23,610 nt of DNA from UMGS755 sp045132895 (GCA_045132895.1 JBGUTC010000027.1:1-23610); one strand, 5' to 3'; numbered from the stretch's first letter, positions 1 to 8,515 are shown. A program made the numbers and translations. Notes: a model not told the origin generated them from the sequence alone.

Positions 1-743
1 ATGATTTAATTGAACAAAAAGGCGAAATCACCATTCACGAACTGGAATCCCTGTTTCCTGATGTTTCTTCCATGACGCTGCGCCGTGATCTTGATTATCT
101 GGAAAATGAGCATAAACTCGTGAAGATTAAAGGCGGCGCCATGTCCCTTAGTTATTTATCCCGGACGGTTTTACAGAATGCTGAGGGTGATTATGCTCAA
201 CGTGAACTTTTAAACGCATCGGGTAAACGGCAGATTGCTGAAAAAGCAGCACCCTTTGCTGAAGCCGGAAGAAGTATTTTTATTGATGCCGGCTCCACGA
301 TGATGCAGTTGGCGAGACTGCTTCATTCCGGCCGTTTTTCCGTTGTGACCAATGGTGTGAATGTTTCTTTGGAACTGGCGAAGAATAAAAGCGCTACGGT
401 GAACCTGGTTGGCGGAGAATTAAACCGCAATAACCTCTGTGTTTCCGGTGCCGGTGCTTTAGAGCATCTCCGCAATATCAATATTGACATTGCCTTTATG
501 GCTGCCAGCGGCTATACGCCGGAAGACGGTTTTACAAACGGCAGTTACTATGAATATGAATTAAAGCGCCACGTTATTCAGAAAGCCAAAAAGACCATTG
601 TTCTGATGGACTCGACAAAACTGGGAAAAACCATGACTTATACTTTTTGTCGTCCGGAGGATGTGGATATTTTAATTATGGATTCAAAGCCGGATGCCGC
701 TCTTTCTAAAGCTGCGAAGGCAAACGGCATGAAAATTATATAA
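1..743 (+). CDS. DeoR/GlpR-family transcriptional repressor, 5' end cut by window
   Basis: The reading frame is open from base 3, so the gene starts before the window. About 246 codons are present against a usual family length near 250, so only a few residues are missing. The N-terminus carries the DeoR winged helix-turn-helix, including MTLRRDLDYLE as recognition helix and the KIKGGA end of the wing. The C-terminal DeoRC sensor fold follows, with IDAGSTMMQLARLL, NLVGGELNR and MDSTKLGKT. DeoR-family proteins usually bind phosphorylated sugars or polyols and repress the adjacent catabolic operon. It lies 56 bp upstream of the dehydrogenase genes on the same strand, so it is probably their regulator. 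The internal ATG at 72 lies inside the helix-turn-helix and is not the start. Confidence 0.92.
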   Translation, partial: DLIEQKGEITIHELESLFPDVSSMTLRRDLDYLENEHKLVKIKGGAMSLSYLSRTVLQNAEGDYAQRELLNASGKRQIAEKAAPFAEAGRSIFIDAGSTMMQLARLLHSGRFSVVTNGVNVSLELAKNKSATVNLVGGELNRNNLCVSGAGALEHLRNINIDIAFMAASGYTPEDGFTNGSYYEYELKRHVIQKAKKTIVLMDSTKLGKTMTYTFCRPEDVDILIMDSKPDAALSKAAKANGMKII

Positions 744-799
744 GTGAACAAAAACCTTAAATAACCAGCTGCTTTTTGCAGCGGAAATGGAGTGTAAAC

Positions 800-2047
800 A
801 TGAAAACAAAGGCAGTAAGACTGTACGGCAAAAGTGATTTACGTTTAGAAGAATTCGAATTGCCGGAAATTAAGGATGATGAAATCCTGGCTCACGTTAT
901 TTCCGACAGTATTTGTATGTCTTCTTACAAAGCAGCAATCCAGGGCCCTGATCATAAGCGTGTTCCTGAAGATGTTGCTGAAAATCCGATTATCATCGGT
1001 CATGAATTCTGTGGCGAAATCGTAAAAGTTGGTAGCAAATGGCAGGACCAGTATAAAGAAGGTCAGAAATTTGCAATCCAGCCTGCAATTAACTATAAAG
1101 GCTCTCTGGCAGCTCCCGGTTATTCCTATCAGAACATCGGTGGTAGCTCCACTTATGTTATCGTACCTCACGAATTTATGGAAATGGGTTGCCTGCTTCC
1201 TTATAACGGTGACGCATTCTTCTATGGCTCCCTGGCTGAACCCATGAGCTGTATCGTTGGTGGTTTCCACGCAAACTATCATACGACTGCAGGCTCTTAT
1301 GTTCATGAAATGGGTACCATCGTTGGCGGTAACATGGCAATTTTAGCCGGTGTTGGTCCTATGGGTCTTGGTGCGATTGACTATGCAATCCACAATGAAA
1401 GAAAGCCGAAGTTGTTGGTTGTTACCGACATTGACCAGGCTCGTCTTGACAGAGCGGCTTCTATCTTAACCGTTGAAGAAGCAAAGAAAAACGGTGTTGA
1501 ACTGGTATACTTAAATACCGGCAACATTGAAAACCCCGTTGAAAAACTGATGGAACTGACCGGCGGTAAGGGCTACGACGACGTATTCGTTTTTGCTCCT
1601 GTTAAACCCGTTGTTGAAATGGGTGACCAGATTCTGGGTAGAGACGGCTGCCTGAACTTTTTCGCAGGTCCTACCAATACAGCATTTTCTGCTGAGTTCA
1701 ACTTCTACAATGTTCACTACGCTTCTACTCACATTGTTGGTACCAGCGGCGGTAACACAGATGACCTGAAGGAATCCATTAAGATGATGGAAGAGGGTAA
1801 ACTGAACCCGGCTATGATGATTACGCATGTTGGCGGTATTGATGCCATCATTGATACAACTCTGAACCTGCCGAAAATCCCCGGCGGCAAAAAGCTGGTA
1901 TATTTGAACATCAATATGCCCATGACTGCAATCGCTGATTTTGCAACCTCCGGTGATCCGGTTCTCTGCGAAATCGCAAAGATCGTTGAAAAGAACAACG
2001 GTATCTGGTGTAAAGAAGCAGAAGATTATCTGCTGGCAAATAAATAA
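800..2047 (+). CDS. Zinc-type medium-chain dehydrogenase, L-sorbose-1-phosphate reductase (SorE)-like
   Basis: This 415-residue protein has a GroES-like N-terminal domain and a Rossmann domain. Candidate catalytic zinc ligands are C39, H68-E69 (GHEFCGE) and E147 (SLAEPMSC). The four-cysteine structural zinc loop of classical alcohol dehydrogenases is absent. The dinucleotide loop is AGVGPMGLGA (183-192), followed by VVTDID ending in an acidic residue, which suggests NAD(H). Length and overall pattern resemble the SorE/L-sorbose-1-phosphate reductase branch; the substrate is inferred only. The start at 800 follows GGAG at about 789-792; an in-frame TTG at 776 has no ribosome site. A small GCTGC-T5-GCAGC hairpin sits just upstream (769-783). 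It probably interconverts a hydroxyl and a keto group on a polyol or ketose, possibly phosphorylated, together with the next gene. Confidence 0.82.
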   Translation: MKTKAVRLYGKSDLRLEEFELPEIKDDEILAHVISDSICMSSYKAAIQGPDHKRVPEDVAENPIIIGHEFCGEIVKVGSKWQDQYKEGQKFAIQPAINYKGSLAAPGYSYQNIGGSSTYVIVPHEFMEMGCLLPYNGDAFFYGSLAEPMSCIVGGFHANYHTTAGSYVHEMGTIVGGNMAILAGVGPMGLGAIDYAIHNERKPKLLVVTDIDQARLDRAASILTVEEAKKNGVELVYLNTGNIENPVEKLMELTGGKGYDDVFVFAPVKPVVEMGDQILGRDGCLNFFAGPTNTAFSAEFNFYNVHYASTHIVGTSGGNTDDLKESIKMMEEGKLNPAMMITHVGGIDAIIDTTLNLPKIPGGKKLVYLNINMPMTAIADFATSGDPVLCEIAKIVEKNNGIWCKEAEDYLLANK

Positions 2048-2054
2048 AAAACTA

Positions 2055-2087
2055 AGGGACTGATGCAGAATGTCTGCATCAGTCCTT
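2055..2087 (+). promoter_or_regulatory. Intra-operon 13-bp hairpin without a U-tract
   Basis: GGACTGATGCAGA (2057-2069) pairs perfectly with TCTGCATCAGTCC (2073-2085) around a 3-base loop. No run of T follows, and the Shine-Dalgarno of the next gene (GGAGG, 2101-2105) lies 16 bases downstream. It is therefore more likely an mRNA-stability or processing element, or a partial attenuator, than a terminator. Confidence 0.6.
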
Positions 2088-2112
2088 GGAGCGTTTACAA
2101 GGAGGAAGACAA

Positions 2113-3144
2113 ATGAAGCTTTATAAAATCGTGCCGGCCATTCGTGTGGCTATGGGTGCGGCAGCATTAAGCTTTCAGGCTGATGGTCAGGCAGAGGTAA
2201 CTCTCTCCGGCGTGACTGAAGAAAATGTTGTTGAAAAAGTTCTGGCGGCAGACCTTTGCGGTAAATCTTCCGTTAAGGTAGAAGGCCTCGGCGTTTTCAC
2301 AGCTGAAGCAGCAGCTCCCGGTCGTCTGTCCGGCAAATGTGCTATCGTAACCGGTTCTGCTCAGGGGTTTGGCCTGGGCGTAGCAGAAGAGATGCTGGCT
2401 GAAGGTGCTCGCGTTGTGATTGCTGACTTAAACATTGATCTGGCAAAGAGCGTAGCAGAAGACCTTTGTAAGAAGAACGGCGCAGGTCGTGCGATTGCTT
2501 GTAAGGTTGACGTTTCTGATGAAGAATCTGTTGAAGCTATGATTGAAGAAACCGTTAAAGGTTTCGGCGGTCTGGATATCTTCGTTAGCAACGCCGGCGT
2601 TTTGAAGGCTGGTAGCTTAGAAGAGATGGATATGAAGAGTTTTGAATTCGTTACCAGAATTAACTACTCAGCTTATTATATCTGCACCAAATATGCAACC
2701 CGTGTTATGAAACTGCAGCATGCAATCTGCCCGGATGCATTCTATGATGTTATTCAGATTAACTCTAAATCCGGTCTGGAGGGTTCTAACAAGAACTTCG
2801 CATATGCCGGCGGTAAGTTCGGTGGCATTGGTCTGACTCAGAGCTTTGCCCTGGAACTGGTGGAATATAACATCAAGGTTAACTCCATCTGCCCCGGTAA
2901 CTACTATGATGGTCCCCTGTGGTCTGACCCTGAAAAGGGACTGTTTGTTCAGTACTTAAAGGCAGGTAAGGTGCCCGGCGCTAAAACTGCTGAAGATGTT
3001 AAGAAATTTTATGAATCTAAGACACCGATCAGACGTGGTTGTGTGCCCTTAGACGTTGCTCGTGCAATTTTCTATATTGTTGAGCAGCAGTATGAAACCG
3101 GCCAGGCTGTTCCGGTTACCGGCGGTCAGGTTATGATGAACTAG
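2113..3144 (+). CDS. Short-chain dehydrogenase, sorbitol-6-phosphate 2-dehydrogenase (SrlD)-like, with N-terminal extra domain
   Basis: This 343-residue protein has a complete SDR core from about residue 72. It shows the cofactor loop TGSAQGFGLG (80-89), NAG (160-162), catalytic S218 in QINSKSG and the YxxxK pair Y231/K235 in YAGGKFGGIGLTQS. NSKSG, KFGGIGLTQS, the PIRRGC stretch and TGGQVMM at the C-terminus resemble E. coli sorbitol-6-phosphate 2-dehydrogenase. About 70 residues precede the core and are not part of a normal SDR; they resemble nothing I recognise. The start at 2113 follows AAGGAGG; the in-frame TTG at 2086 is less likely. The gene lies between the SorE-like gene and E2, so it probably oxidises a polyol or hydroxy-acid in the same pathway. 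The actual substrate is not determined. Confidence 0.85.
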   Translation: MKLYKIVPAIRVAMGAAALSFQADGQAEVTLSGVTEENVVEKVLAADLCGKSSVKVEGLGVFTAEAAAPGRLSGKCAIVTGSAQGFGLGVAEEMLAEGARVVIADLNIDLAKSVAEDLCKKNGAGRAIACKVDVSDEESVEAMIEETVKGFGGLDIFVSNAGVLKAGSLEEMDMKSFEFVTRINYSAYYICTKYATRVMKLQHAICPDAFYDVIQINSKSGLEGSNKNFAYAGGKFGGIGLTQSFALELVEYNIKVNSICPGNYYDGPLWSDPEKGLFVQYLKAGKVPGAKTAEDVKKFYESKTPIRRGCVPLDVARAIFYIVEQQYETGQAVPVTGGQVMMN

Positions 3145-3181
3145 TTTTTTAAAACAGATTATATATTAAGGAGAGGATATT

Positions 3182-4531
3182 ATGGCAACACCGGTTATTA
3201 TGCCTAGACAGGGACAGTCTGTAGAAAGCTGTATCATTGGTAAATGGCATAAACAAAAAGGCGATCAGGTAAACGTAGGCGATATGCTGTTTACCTATGA
3301 AACTGACAAAGCAACTTTTGATGAGGAAGCAACCGTTGCAGGTACTCTGTTGGAGATTTTCTTCGAAGAGGGCGACGATGTTGAATGCTTACTGAATGTT
3401 TGCGTTATTGGTGAAGAAGGCGAAGATGTTTCCGCTTTCCGTCCTGCTGGCGAAGAAGCTGAAGAAGCTGCTGCAGCACCTGCAGCAAAAGAAGAAGCAG
3501 CTCCCGCAGCAGCACCGGCAGCAGCTCCCGCAGCTCAGCTGTCATCTACACCTAACGAAAACGTATTTATTTCTCCCCGCGCTAAGAACCATGCTGAAAA
3601 GCTGGGCGTGGATGTTCGTTTTGCTGAAGGCACTGGCCCCAACGGCAGAATCATTGAACGCGATGTTGAAGCTCTGTCCAAGAGCGGCGTAGCGTTCACA
3701 AAGGCTGCTCAGGCAGCTGCAGCAGGTTCCAGCGACCAGTTCGAAGGAACCGGCATTGGCGGTCGCGTAACAACCGGCGACTTAAAGAAGCCTGTTGCAC
3801 AGGCTGTTTCCGAAGCTATGGCTCCGCAGGAAGGCGTGGCTTATGTAGATACCCCGCTGACCAACATCAGAAAGGTTATCTCCAAGTCTATGCACAACTC
3901 TCTGTCTTCTACAGCTCAGCTCACACTGAACACCAGCTTCGATGCTACCGAAATCATGGCATACCGCAAGAAGTTGAAAGCAAATGCAGAAAAACTGGGC
4001 CTGGGCAACATCACTCTGAACGATATTGTTCTCTATGCTGTTTCCAGAACTCTGCTGGCTCACGAGGACTTAAACGCTCATATGCTGGATGATAAAATGC
4101 GTCGCTTCAGCCATGTTAACCTGGGTGTTGCAGTTGATACACCCCGTGGCCTGATGGTTCCCACCATTTTCTGTGCTGAACTGAAGTCTCTGTCTGAAAT
4201 CAGCGCTGAAACCAAGGATCTGGCTGGTTCTTGCCAGGGCGGAACAATCAATCCCGACCTGCTCTCCGGCGGTACTTTCACAGTTACCAACCTGGGCTCC
4301 TTCGGTATTGAATCCTTCACACCGGTATTAAACGCTCCGCAGACCGGTATCTTGGGCGTTGACACCATCGTTCAGCGTGCAAAAGAAGTTGACGGCGAAA
4401 TTAAGTTCTATCCGGCAATGGGTCTGTCTCTGACATTTGACCACAGAGCAGTTGACGGTGCTCCTGCTGCTAAATTCCTGCAGGATCTGAAGAACAACCT
4501 GGAAAACTTCAGCGTTTTATTAGCTAAATAA
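3182..4531 (+). CDS. Dihydrolipoamide acyltransferase (E2) of a 2-oxo-acid/acetoin-type dehydrogenase complex
   Basis: This 449-residue protein has the E2 domain order. A lipoyl domain spans residues 1-80, with the lipoylated lysine K43 in ETDKATFD. An Ala/Glu/Pro-rich flexible linker runs from about 88 to 120. A peripheral-subunit-binding domain lies at about 130-165 (SPRAKNHAEKLGV, GTGPNGRIIERDV). The acyltransferase domain starts at about 222 and ends with the active-site motif DHRAVDG (H421, D425). A second half-motif, GTGIGGRVTTGDL, lies at about 189-201 between the binding domain and the catalytic core. The protein forms the core that carries acyl groups from E1 to CoA. It is preceded by AAGGAGAGG and followed after 29 bp by E3. 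The acyl group transferred cannot be read from sequence. Confidence 0.93.
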   Translation: MATPVIMPRQGQSVESCIIGKWHKQKGDQVNVGDMLFTYETDKATFDEEATVAGTLLEIFFEEGDDVECLLNVCVIGEEGEDVSAFRPAGEEAEEAAAAPAAKEEAAPAAAPAAAPAAQLSSTPNENVFISPRAKNHAEKLGVDVRFAEGTGPNGRIIERDVEALSKSGVAFTKAAQAAAAGSSDQFEGTGIGGRVTTGDLKKPVAQAVSEAMAPQEGVAYVDTPLTNIRKVISKSMHNSLSSTAQLTLNTSFDATEIMAYRKKLKANAEKLGLGNITLNDIVLYAVSRTLLAHEDLNAHMLDDKMRRFSHVNLGVAVDTPRGLMVPTIFCAELKSLSEISAETKDLAGSCQGGTINPDLLSGGTFTVTNLGSFGIESFTPVLNAPQTGILGVDTIVQRAKEVDGEIKFYPAMGLSLTFDHRAVDGAPAAKFLQDLKNNLENFSVLLAK

Positions 4532-4560
4532 TTTGAATTTATAGAAAGAAGGCAACGATT

Positions 4561-5925
4561 ATGGCTTATGATTTAATCGTATTGGGTGGCGGCCCCGGCG
4601 GCTATCTGGCAGCAGAACGTGCCGGACATGCTGGTCTGAACACCCTGTTGATTGAAAAGCGGTTTTTAGGCGGCGTTTGCTTAAACGAGGGTTGCGTTCC
4701 CTCTAAGGCGCTTCTGTATTCCGCAAAAATTTATGACTACGCTCGTTTCTCCGATCATTACGGTGTAACTTGCGAAGGTGTTAAGTTCGACCATAAGGCT
4801 GTTTTAGCCCGTAAGAAAAAGGTTGTTGACACCTTAGTTGGCGGTATCCGTGCTCAGATGAAAGCAAACAAGGTTACCGTTGTTGAAGGCGAAGGTATCA
4901 TCGAGGGTAAAGAAGGTAACGAAATCGTTGTTAAAGTTGGCGACGAACGTTACACCGCAACCCGTTTAATCATTGCAACCGGTTCTATGCCGGTTATGCC
5001 TCCGATTCCCGGCGTAAAAGAAAACTTTGAAGCCGGTACCGTTCTGACAAACCGTGAAATCCTGGATATGGAAGAAATTCCGAAGGAACTGGTTATTGTC
5101 GGTGGCGGCGTTATCGGTCTGGAAATGGCTTCTTACTTCAATTCAGCCGGTTCTCATGTAACTGTTGTTGAAATGATGAACAAGATTGCCGGCCCCACAG
5201 ATGCTGATATTTCCAAGATTCTGATGAAGAATTACGAAAAGAAAGGCATCACATTTAAACTGGGTGCTAAAGTTACAGAAGTTAAGAGCAATGCTGTTGT
5301 ATTTGAAAAAGACGGCAAAACAGAAGAAATTCCTGCAGATAAGGTACTTCTTTCCATCGGTCGTCGTGCAGTAACTCAGGGCGTTGGTCTTGAGAGCTTA
5401 GGCGTTTTAACTGAACGTGGCGCAATCGTAACAGACCGCTTCATGAAGACAAATATCCCCAACGTTTATGCTGTTGGTGACGTTAACGGTAAGTCCATGC
5501 TGGCTCATACCGCTTATCGTGAAGCAGAAGTTGCTGTTAACAATATCATGGGTAAGAAAGACATCATGCGTTACAATGCAATCCCCGCTGTTATCTACAC
5601 CAACCCCGAAGTTGGTAGCGTAGGTGAAACAGAAGAGACCGCAAAAGCTAAGGGCATGGATGTTGAAGTTGCTAACCTGACCATGAAATACAGCGGCCGT
5701 TATGTTGCTGAAAACGAGGGTGGAGACGGTATCTGCAAGGTTATCGTTGACAAAGAAACCCGTCGTCTGGTTGGTTGCCATATGTTGGCAAACTATGCAT
5801 CTGAAATTATCGTTTCCGCCGGTATCATGATTGAAACCGAAATGCGTGTGGATGATATTAAGGAAATCGTATTCCCGCATCCCACCGTTTGCGAAATCGT
5901 AAGAGAAGGTATTTTTCAACTGTAA
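4561..5925 (+). CDS. lpdA: Dihydrolipoyl dehydrogenase (E3)
   Basis: This 454-residue flavoprotein disulfide reductase reoxidises dihydrolipoyl groups of the E2 next door with NAD+. Seen in the sequence: FAD-binding GGGPGGYLAA (9-18), redox-active disulfide C40/C45 in GGVCLNEGCVPSK, NAD-binding VIVGGGVIGLEMA, the second FAD motif NVYAVGDVNG, and the C-terminal HPTVCE with H440/E445 as catalytic base pair. Length is typical for class I lipoamide dehydrogenases. Unlike some E3s of acetoin or pyruvate complexes, no lipoyl domain is fused at its N-terminus. The start follows AGAAGG. It is co-transcribed with E2 and E1, so it probably serves this complex rather than a general pool. Confidence 0.95.
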   Translation: MAYDLIVLGGGPGGYLAAERAGHAGLNTLLIEKRFLGGVCLNEGCVPSKALLYSAKIYDYARFSDHYGVTCEGVKFDHKAVLARKKKVVDTLVGGIRAQMKANKVTVVEGEGIIEGKEGNEIVVKVGDERYTATRLIIATGSMPVMPPIPGVKENFEAGTVLTNREILDMEEIPKELVIVGGGVIGLEMASYFNSAGSHVTVVEMMNKIAGPTDADISKILMKNYEKKGITFKLGAKVTEVKSNAVVFEKDGKTEEIPADKVLLSIGRRAVTQGVGLESLGVLTERGAIVTDRFMKTNIPNVYAVGDVNGKSMLAHTAYREAEVAVNNIMGKKDIMRYNAIPAVIYTNPEVGSVGETEETAKAKGMDVEVANLTMKYSGRYVAENEGGDGICKVIVDKETRRLVGCHMLANYASEIIVSAGIMIETEMRVDDIKEIVFPHPTVCEIVREGIFQL

Positions 5926-5963
5926 TCAGCTGTAAATAAAAACAAAACGAAAGGAAGTTTATT

Positions 5964-8438
5964 ATGCCAAAGTCACAATTTATGGATCCTGATGTGCTGA
6001 GACAGCCTGGGTTCGTTGAATTTGAACCCATCCCGGTTAACCAGTACAACAAAACAATCAAAGAGGAAAGCAAGAACTTTTCCAAGGACGATTTCATGCG
6101 CATTTATCGCGACATGGCAATCATTCGTGAGTTCGAACAGATGCTCCTCGATATTAAAACCAAGAGCGAATACCAGGGTATCGCTTACAACAACCCCGGA
6201 CCTGCTCACCTGTCCTTAGGTCAGGAAGCATCCGCTGTTGGTCAGGCTTACCTCCTGGATAAGAACGACTATATCTTCGGTTCTCACAGAAGCCATGGTG
6301 AAATCCTGGCTAAAGGTCTTTCCTGTATCCACAAGTTAGATGACAAGGAACTGCTGGCTGATATGGAAGGTTTCTTCGATGGCGCTACATACAGAGTCGT
6401 TGAAGGTAAAGAAAAAGATAAGGGTAATGTAAAAGATTTAGCAATCGACTTCCTGCTGTATGGTGCGCTGGCTGAAATCTTTGCTCGTGAAACCGGTTTC
6501 AATAAGGGTCTGGGCGGCTCTATGCATGCTTTCTTCACTCCCTTCGGTATTTACCCCAACAACGCAATCGTTGGTGGTAGCGCAACCATCGCTATGGGTG
6601 CTTCCATGTTCAAGAGAATCAATGGCAAGCCCGGTATCGTTGTATCTAACGTTGGTGACGCTTCTATGGGTCGTGGTCCCGTTTGGGAAGCACTGAACAT
6701 GGGTGCTATGGACCAGATCACACAGCTGTGGGAAGAAGGCCACAACAAGGGCCTGCCCATCATCTTCAACTTCTTCAATAACCTGTACGGTATGGGTGGC
6801 CAGACTGTTGGTGAAACCATGGCTTACAATATCCTGGCTCGTGTTGGTGCCGGTGTTAGCCCGACTCAGCTGCATGCTGAACGTGTTGACGGTTACAACC
6901 CGCTGGCAGTTATCGACGCTATGAGAAGAAAAATGGAAATCCTGAACAATCAGGGTGGTCCTGTCCTGATGGATACTCTGACCTACAGAATGACCGGTCA
7001 CTCTCCCTCTGACGCTTCTACTTACAGAACTAAGGAAGAGGTTGATAAGTGGGCAGAGCATGACGTTCTGGTTAACTTCGAGAAGAAGCTGGTTGAAGCT
7101 AAGGTTGCTAAGGCTGATGACTTTGCTGCTATGCGTGAAGACATCAGAGAAAGAATGATGAAGATCGTTAATCTGGCAATTGATGATAATGTTTCTCCCA
7201 GAATGGATCTCGCGAAGAACCCGAATATCATTGCTGACTTAATGTTCTCCAACCAGAAGATCGCTAAGATGGAAGATCGCACTCCGGACGTTTTAATTCC
7301 GAAGGAAGAGAACCCCAGAGTTCAGAAGATCGCAAAGAAAGAACGTTTCGGTTTCGACAAGAACGGCAAGCCGGTTTCCAAGAACAAGGTTTACCAGCTG
7401 CGTGATGGTCTGTTCGAAGCTATTATCGATAAGTTCTACGAAGATCCGACCTTAGTTGCTTACGGTGAAGATAACCGTGACTGGGGCGGCGCTTACGCTG
7501 TATACCAGGGTCTGACAGAATCTCTGCCTTACCACAGATTCTTCAACAGCCCGATTTCTGAGTCTGCTATCGCAGGTTCTGCTGTTGGTTACGCAATGAG
7601 CGGCGGTCGTGTTATCGCTGAAATCATGTACTGTGACTTTATCGGCTGCTGTGGTGACGAAATCTTCAACCAGCTGGCTAAATGGCAGTCCATGAGTGCC
7701 GGCGTTCTGAAGATGCCGGTAATCATCCGTGTATCCGTTGGTTCTAAGTACGGTGCACAGCACTCTCAGGACTGGACCAGCATGTGTGCACATGTTCCCG
7801 GTCTGAAGGTTGTATTCCCTGTAACTCCTTACGATGCTAAGGGTATCATGAACTCCGCATTAAACGGTACTGACCCTGTTATCGTATTTGAGAGCCAGAG
7901 AATTTATGATGTTGGTGAACAGTTCCATGAAGGTGGCGTTCCTGAAGGCTACTACGAAGTAGAAATCGGCGAACCCGACATCAAGAAAGAAGGTAAGGAT
8001 GTTACCATCCTGACCATCGGTGCTACTCTGTACCGTGCTCTGGATGCAGCTAAGGAACTGGAAGAGAAGTATGGCATTTCTGCTGAAGTTATTGACGCAA
8101 GAACCATCGTTCCCTTCAACTATGAAAAGGTTCTGGAATCTGTTAAGAAGACCGGTAGAATCGTTCTGGCTAGTGATGCTTGTACCAGAGGTTCTGCTCT
8201 TAACACCATCGCTCAGAACATCACCGAAATGGCATTCGATTACCTGGATGCTCCGCCGGTTGTTGTTGGTGCACAGAACTGGATTACTCCTTGCTACGAG
8301 CTGGATAAAGAATTCTTCCCGCAGAAAGAATGGATCATCGATGCTATCCACGAAAAGATCCTGCCGCTGCCGGGTCACGTTTCCACCACAAACTTTACTG
8401 AAACTGAACAGATCAGAAAGAATAAGATGGGCGTGTAA
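5964..8438 (+). CDS. ThDP-dependent dehydrogenase E1, alpha and beta subunits fused
   Basis: This 824-residue protein joins an E1-alpha half (about 40-425) to an E1-beta half (about 475-824). The alpha half has GSHRSHGE, GGSMHAFF, the ThDP/Mg motif beginning GDASMGRG (231-238) and ending in N272-N273, and the loop YRMTGHSPSDASTYRT with H346. The beta half has AYGEDNRDWGGAY, SPISESAIAG with catalytic E533, QHSQDW (H600) and PGLKVVFPVTP. Relative to ordinary E1-alpha there is an extra stretch near 122-168. E1 performs the decarboxylation or C-C cleavage and reductive acylation of E2 lipoyl groups. The alpha half resembles the acetoin/pyruvate group, but the substrate is unknown. It is the last gene of the operon, with SD AAGGAAG and a terminator 13 bp after the stop. 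Codons are strongly biased (GTT, GCT, AAC, AAG, CTG), suggesting high expression. Confidence 0.92.
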   Translation: MPKSQFMDPDVLRQPGFVEFEPIPVNQYNKTIKEESKNFSKDDFMRIYRDMAIIREFEQMLLDIKTKSEYQGIAYNNPGPAHLSLGQEASAVGQAYLLDKNDYIFGSHRSHGEILAKGLSCIHKLDDKELLADMEGFFDGATYRVVEGKEKDKGNVKDLAIDFLLYGALAEIFARETGFNKGLGGSMHAFFTPFGIYPNNAIVGGSATIAMGASMFKRINGKPGIVVSNVGDASMGRGPVWEALNMGAMDQITQLWEEGHNKGLPIIFNFFNNLYGMGGQTVGETMAYNILARVGAGVSPTQLHAERVDGYNPLAVIDAMRRKMEILNNQGGPVLMDTLTYRMTGHSPSDASTYRTKEEVDKWAEHDVLVNFEKKLVEAKVAKADDFAAMREDIRERMMKIVNLAIDDNVSPRMDLAKNPNIIADLMFSNQKIAKMEDRTPDVLIPKEENPRVQKIAKKERFGFDKNGKPVSKNKVYQLRDGLFEAIIDKFYEDPTLVAYGEDNRDWGGAYAVYQGLTESLPYHRFFNSPISESAIAGSAVGYAMSGGRVIAEIMYCDFIGCCGDEIFNQLAKWQSMSAGVLKMPVIIRVSVGSKYGAQHSQDWTSMCAHVPGLKVVFPVTPYDAKGIMNSALNGTDPVIVFESQRIYDVGEQFHEGGVPEGYYEVEIGEPDIKKEGKDVTILTIGATLYRALDAAKELEEKYGISAEVIDARTIVPFNYEKVLESVKKTGRIVLASDACTRGSALNTIAQNITEMAFDYLDAPPVVVGAQNWITPCYELDKEFFPQKEWIIDAIHEKILPLPGHVSTTNFTETEQIRKNKMGV

Positions 8439-8451
8439 TAAACAAATAATA

Positions 8452-8479
8452 AAACGGAGCCGAAAGGCTCCGTTTTTTT
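8452..8479 (+). terminator. Rho-independent terminator of the dehydrogenase operon
   Basis: The stem AACGGAGCC/GGCTCCGTT with a GAAA tetraloop is followed by a run of T. It sits directly after the E1 stop codon. Confidence 0.95.
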
Positions 8480-8480
8480 G

Positions 8481-8509
8481 TTGCATATAAAAGAATGCTA
8501 TGATAGAAT
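8481..8509 (+). promoter_or_regulatory. Promoter ahead of a putative small RNA
   Basis: TTGCAT (8481-8486), a 17-base spacer, and TAGAAT (8504-8509) with an extended-minus-10 TG at 8501-8502. It begins right after the operon terminator, so it is an independent transcription start. Confidence 0.65.
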
Positions 8510-8515
8510 AGATTT

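Noticed and set aside
776..799. Earlier TTG start for the MDR gene
   Set aside because: It has no ribosome site and would translate through the GGAG that serves the ATG at 800.
1..8438. Long minus-strand reading frames across the dehydrogenase operon
   Set aside because: They are antisense shadows of strongly codon-biased genes, with no ribosome sites and no recognisable domains.
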